Assembly (NCBI GenBank): GCA_038363925.1
Contig: JAQQWL010000011.1
Coordinates: 5,580,001-5,644,000, forward strand
Source: Apiospora phragmitis
Taxonomy: Eukaryota; Ascomycota; Sordariomycetes; Amphisphaeriales; Apiosporaceae
DNA length: 64,000 nucleotides
Reading direction: 5' to 3'
Positions 59,955 through 64,000 of the stretch are shown piece after piece. Positions within the stretch are counted from its first letter, which is position 1, and each line of letters opens with the position of its first letter. The position numbers and the translations under genes are program-made. Under the pieces are notes generated by a model, which saw only the letters and a program-made list of their open reading frames with translations, was not told the origin of the DNA and searched no databases.

Positions 59955-61693
59955 ATGGGATATTGGCACATCGACATGGATTTGACCCCCAAGGCCATCC
60001 AGGAGGTTGTACATCCTACCGCGGCCTTCCCACCGGAGCAGGAGGAAGGGGCTCTCGACGGCGGTCATGATCTCGCGCAGAATACCTGGGCCAGGTCTCT
60101 ACTGAACCCGTGCAATCGAATAGACAGTCTGGATTATCCAAAAGACGTATTCTGGCGACTCGACGGATGCGCTGGGCTGGGGACCCAGTATTATGCCATT
60201 CCGTTATTCATTTCTCCTGTTCCTCCCATTCGGATGGACGTTTTCATCCCCGAGAACCAGCCACCTCTGCTCCGTCATCAGCTTGATCTCAACCTTGCTT
60301 TCCATACGAAAGACTCGGAGAGACTTTCGAGGCTTGCAATCACCCGGCACATCATCCGGACGCTGCAACTCTGGGTTGCCACCGAATTCGAGGACGTCGA
60401 AGCCTTTGCTGATTTCTATAGAAGAGCGCCGTTTGGCACCCGCTTGGTCTTCGAAAACTTGTCGCTCGACATTCACCAGATCCGGGTCAGGGTCGGTCCC
60501 AACCACTATTTGGAGCGTCAACTGCTGAGCGCGCCACAGCTGGCGGATATCTGGGGGCATGAGTTCAGGTTTCCCAAGGAAGTCGACTTCTTCGATGTGG
60601 ACGTGGTCAAAGTTCTCCATGATAGTGTTTGCCTCGCTCGTATCGAAGGACAGCTATACATTTTCAAGGCTCTCACAAGCGGTGCCAAGTATCTTTATCA
60701 CGAACTGAAAATATTGAGTACAATACCGCCGCACGCCAATGTGATCCCACGGCCGGTTCATATCGTTAGGAAGACTTGCCACTTTGGGGCTAAGAAAGCG
60801 ATTGCTGGTTTCACTACAGTCTACCAGCCCAAGGGCAGTCTCCGGGATATCCTACCACAGCTCCGCATCCATAATCAACTCCATGCCGCCAAACAGTTCA
60901 AGTGGTGCATGCAACTAGCCACAGCCCTTGACCATCTACGGAGCACGACGCGTATATACTATCCAGACCTGCGACTTGACAACGTTGTGCTTTCGGAAAA
61001 TGATGATATCATCATGGTGGATTTTGAGCAGCGAGGGGTGTGGTGTGAGTTTGCCGCCCCAGAAGTCAACTCAGTCGAATATGTCCGTCTCGTGGCCATC
61101 GAAGAGCGCATCTCGGATGATGTGCGGGACAAGCACCAGGATATCCTAAGCGAATTGGTGCCCAACTACCCGTGTCTCGAGGACGACCAATACACGAACC
61201 CCGAGGATGGGTACAACCTCTCTTGGGTCTGTCTCAGTCCCATCGAACAGGAAGCTGCTGAGGTTTACATGCTGGGGAGAGTGCTCTGGTGCATCTTTGA
61301 AGGGGTGAGCGGTCCGCAGAAGGCCGCGATATGGCAGTCTTACCGCTTGGAGTCTGACCTGGAGTTCCCCGAATACCAGCGGACACCTCTGGAGCTGCGA
61401 GACCTGATCGACCGGTGCACCCGGGGCGGCGGGAAACCCTCAGCCGCATCGTGCAGCGACAGGGAAGCATACTGGTGCTCCGAAACCGGCCTGCGGAGGA
61501 ACAGACTGCTGATAGAGTCCAGGCCGCCGCCCGCGCCTTCTGGGAGACCGAGCTGCAGGCTGCAGAGGACTTTATCGCTTTGAGGTCGACACAGAAGGCG
61601 GCCGGCGTGTGGAAGGACAACTACTACGACCGTCCCACCATCCGAGAGGTCTTGGCCGAACTGGGCCGGCTTCGAGAGAGGTTGTGCCGCTAA
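59955..61693 (+). CDS. divergent protein-kinase-like protein, one-base frame break
   Basis: A kinase-fold protein of about 579 residues after repair. The N-terminal 230 residues are family-specific (YPKDVFWRLDG, IRMDVFIPENQPPLLRHQLDL). The kinase-like part follows: YIFKAL with the probable ATP-binding Lys (about 237), YHELKILSTIPPHANVIPRP (helix C and following strand), YQPKGSLRDILP, the catalytic loop YYPDLRLDNVVL in place of HRDxxxxN (about 335-346), and VDFEQRGVW in place of DFG (about 355). Lys, both Asp and Asn are present, so activity is possible though His and Gly of the standard motifs are lost. Frame breaks at GGGG 61423-61426: one more G continues TRGRRETLSRIVQRQGS to YYDRPTIREVLAELG. 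The start is 59955 or the ATG at 59976; upstream frame to 59652 lacks an ATG. Target unknown. Confidence 0.75.
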
Positions 61694-64000
61694 GAACAAC
61701 GCTTCGAATCGGGACGATGATGAGGATGATTAATCGTCCATTGTAAAATAGGTCTACTTTATCTGATTACACCCTATAATCTCAAACCTCTTCTTGCTAC
61801 CATAGCTTTCCTATTTAGATTGGTTGATATCATTGACCAGCCGCGACATTCCTGTGCCGTGGGATGTGTACGGACAGACAAGTAGCGAGCGACAGCAAAC
61901 GTCATCGATGCTCTCAACGATCTCTTCCCGACTCTTGTGCCGCCAATCTTATTTCCTTATTTTCGTTTGCCTTTCCCTTTATAATTTACGCATGTCCGCC
62001 ATCGGGTGCAGATGGCACTCCTTCCCACGTGGGTTACTTTTCCTAGAGGCGTTTTACTAAGACATGCCCTCTATCCACCATTCATATGATGACCGCCACT
62101 TTTCTAAAGAGTCAAGATACAGCATTCAAGCTGGATGCTATCCAGCATGCTGAACTGTATCATGCTACTTCTCCTAAATTGTAGACTATCGTCCCAATGA
62201 TTCATTGGTCTGAGTATACGTTTCTAAGAAGCTATGCCCCGTACACATTGCGTACTACTAACTGCCAGTCCAGGGCAGACAAGGATCGTCAACCATAGTA
62301 TCGCCAAGTATGATATGCTCCCTTCGAAGGCGGTGGCATCTGATTCCTAGCGCATCTCGGGAAAGGAAAACGAGGCGGTAGATTGTGAGATGAGCGGTTA
62401 ATTCAAGGTGCTTCTTGTGAGACAGACTCCCTTTGAGCCGCCCCAAGATTGCCGCAGCACCAGATGAGACCACGTACTCAATAGATAAGACACACTTTCC
62501 CACTCGCGATGGCCAAACGGGTCCTCTACACCGCAATCGCCTATTTTACCTTTTGAAAGGGGCTGCGGGGACTCCGCTTACCTGTCTGTAAGACCTCTCA
62601 GATGTCGGGTTACTGTACTCAAGCAAGCCAACCGGATGAGTGCTCTGCATAGCTGCGGCCATCTCTGGGAGCTTAATTTAGGTTTTCTTTCTTCCCCCGT
62701 ACATGACCAGCGACTGACTATTTATCAGCTATACTTCGACGGGTCCAAAGATGAATACGCCTTGGCGTGGAGAAGCCCTTGGAGGGTGGTCGCTCTGGGG
62801 TCCCAGACCTGGGGCCTGGCCATAGGGCCATCCGTCCCATAATCGAGACAAACAAGGCTGTCTGTCAGATGCCCGCCCCGAAAGCCAGAAACATGGCATA
62901 GCATGGTTGGACTTCTCACCGCCTGAGTCAGCGTTACAGCTCGGGATTGTTGGTTCACCTCATTTGGTGCACCCCTCGACACTGCCTGAGACATGTTCAA
63001 CCGATCACCCCAACGTCCTATAGTTGGTATTTACACATCATGCATGCTTGTGCAAGGCCAATGATGACTCCAAATAGGTTCCGATTCCGCTGTACTCTGA
63101 TGGGATGCGTTTGGCCTGCCCACCCCCTTCCTTCTATGGCCTTTGACGCAACCACAAGAAGCTTCATCCATGCCTACCCCATGAGTCACCCGTCCGACAT
63201 GTGCAAGTACGCAAGCACTGTATCTGAAAGTCACCGGCGCTTAAGCAATAACATACCCAAGTGTTCGACAACAAATCAGACGTCGGATGTAAGACGGAAT
63301 CCCACGATACAACGATAGGTCGACTTTGCTGCACAGCCAATCGGAAAGGAGTTTTCCTAGTAAGCCAGGACTGTGCGGGATCGTTACCAAACTTGGCTCA
63401 TCTCGTTATCAACAATCTGCAAAGGCCAGGGGGTCAAGGGGGCACATATGCATTATCGTACCCTTTATCTGCCACCTTGTTACTCCGTAGTTACTGAATC
63501 GTAACTCTCCCACTCGGACGGGGTAGTAGTGGGAGCCTGGCCCACAAGAGGTGCATAGGAGTTGTAGGGCTCTCTTGGAGGTTTCAGCGAGACCCCCTTG
63601 ATCGGATCGTCTTGCCTATCCACTCTTTCCAGAACGACGAGGATGTCGTGGGAGATCAAGCTCTTCAGACTCTGATTGGAGAAGCAAGAGACGACTAGGG
63701 CTCAGCCTCACGCAGCAACCATGTTACAGACGTCGTGCGGTGGCAAAGAACCGCCGAGGTGGGTATGAGACGAGTAGAGAAAGCGTCTCTAAGATGTCAT
63801 GGGAGGGATATGTATGGAGGGCGGGCAGGCAGGCAGGTAGGGTAGGGAGGGAGGTATGTAGGTAAGCCCAGAGGCAAAGGCAGGACCGGGCCGAAACCTC
63901 AATGGAGCCAGTTCGGGGCTGAGGAATAGAAGATGTAGATTTACTGCTATGAGGTAGCCTGGGCCGGCAATCGCGGACAGATAGGTACTTTAGATATATG
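61694..64000. other. intergenic DNA to window end
   Basis: No gene recognised. One exact TACTCCGTA (63481-63489) and GGCAGGCAGG/GGTAGGG-type arrays near 63820-63866. Confidence 0.45.

Overview
The window is nuclear DNA of a filamentous ascomycete, most likely a Sordariomycete and perhaps Hypocreales (class fairly sure, order a guess). The evidence is short GT-AG introns of about 50-130 nt with CTAAC/CTGAC branch sites, a central-position Zn2Cys6 regulator, a KipA-type kinesin, CRT10, DUF3074 and CYP51 genes, many intergenic microsatellites, and one 2.2 kb AT block with the CpA/TpG depletion left by repeat-induced point mutation (RIP).

Layout. 0-5 kb: a histidine-phosphatase (phosphoglycerate-mutase-like) gene (-) and an STK19-family gene (+). 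9.7-12.6 kb: a kinesin-7 (KipA/Kip2) gene (+). 14.0-16.1 kb: the RIP-saturated AT block, flanked by runs of 13, 13 and 19 G. 18.6-20.5 kb: a type II membrane, fucosyltransferase-like protein (+). 21.2-35.0 kb: five genes in a row on the minus strand, namely valyl-tRNA synthetase, a DUF3074 protein, CYP51 (sterol 14-alpha-demethylase), CRT10 and a Mep/Amt ammonium transporter. 40.7 kb: a small, very GC-rich gene of unknown function (+). 46.2-47.6 kb: a TauD/TfdA-like Fe(II)/2-oxoglutarate dioxygenase (-). 50.7-53.5 kb: a Zn2Cys6 transcription factor with eight coding exons (-). 60.0-61.7 kb: a divergent protein-kinase-like gene (+). The intervals of 2-6 kb between these hold microsatellites and promoter-like DNA but nothing I can call a gene. 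I saw no tRNA, rRNA, CRISPR array or intact transposon.

Most genes are housekeeping (translation, sterol synthesis, transport, repair, cell polarity) and do not form one pathway or a biosynthetic cluster. Seven otherwise normal-looking genes contain eight single-base frame breaks, nearly all at runs of 2-4 identical bases. This looks like sequencing or assembly error rather than gene decay, and it would split gene models in automatic annotation. I found no clear new multi-gene system. The most interesting biology is a likely non-AUG-initiated mitochondrial leader on valyl-tRNA synthetase, a start codon that forms a coding exon by itself in the Zn2Cys6 gene, a divergent kinase-like family, the RIP fossil, and recurring short intergenic motifs.
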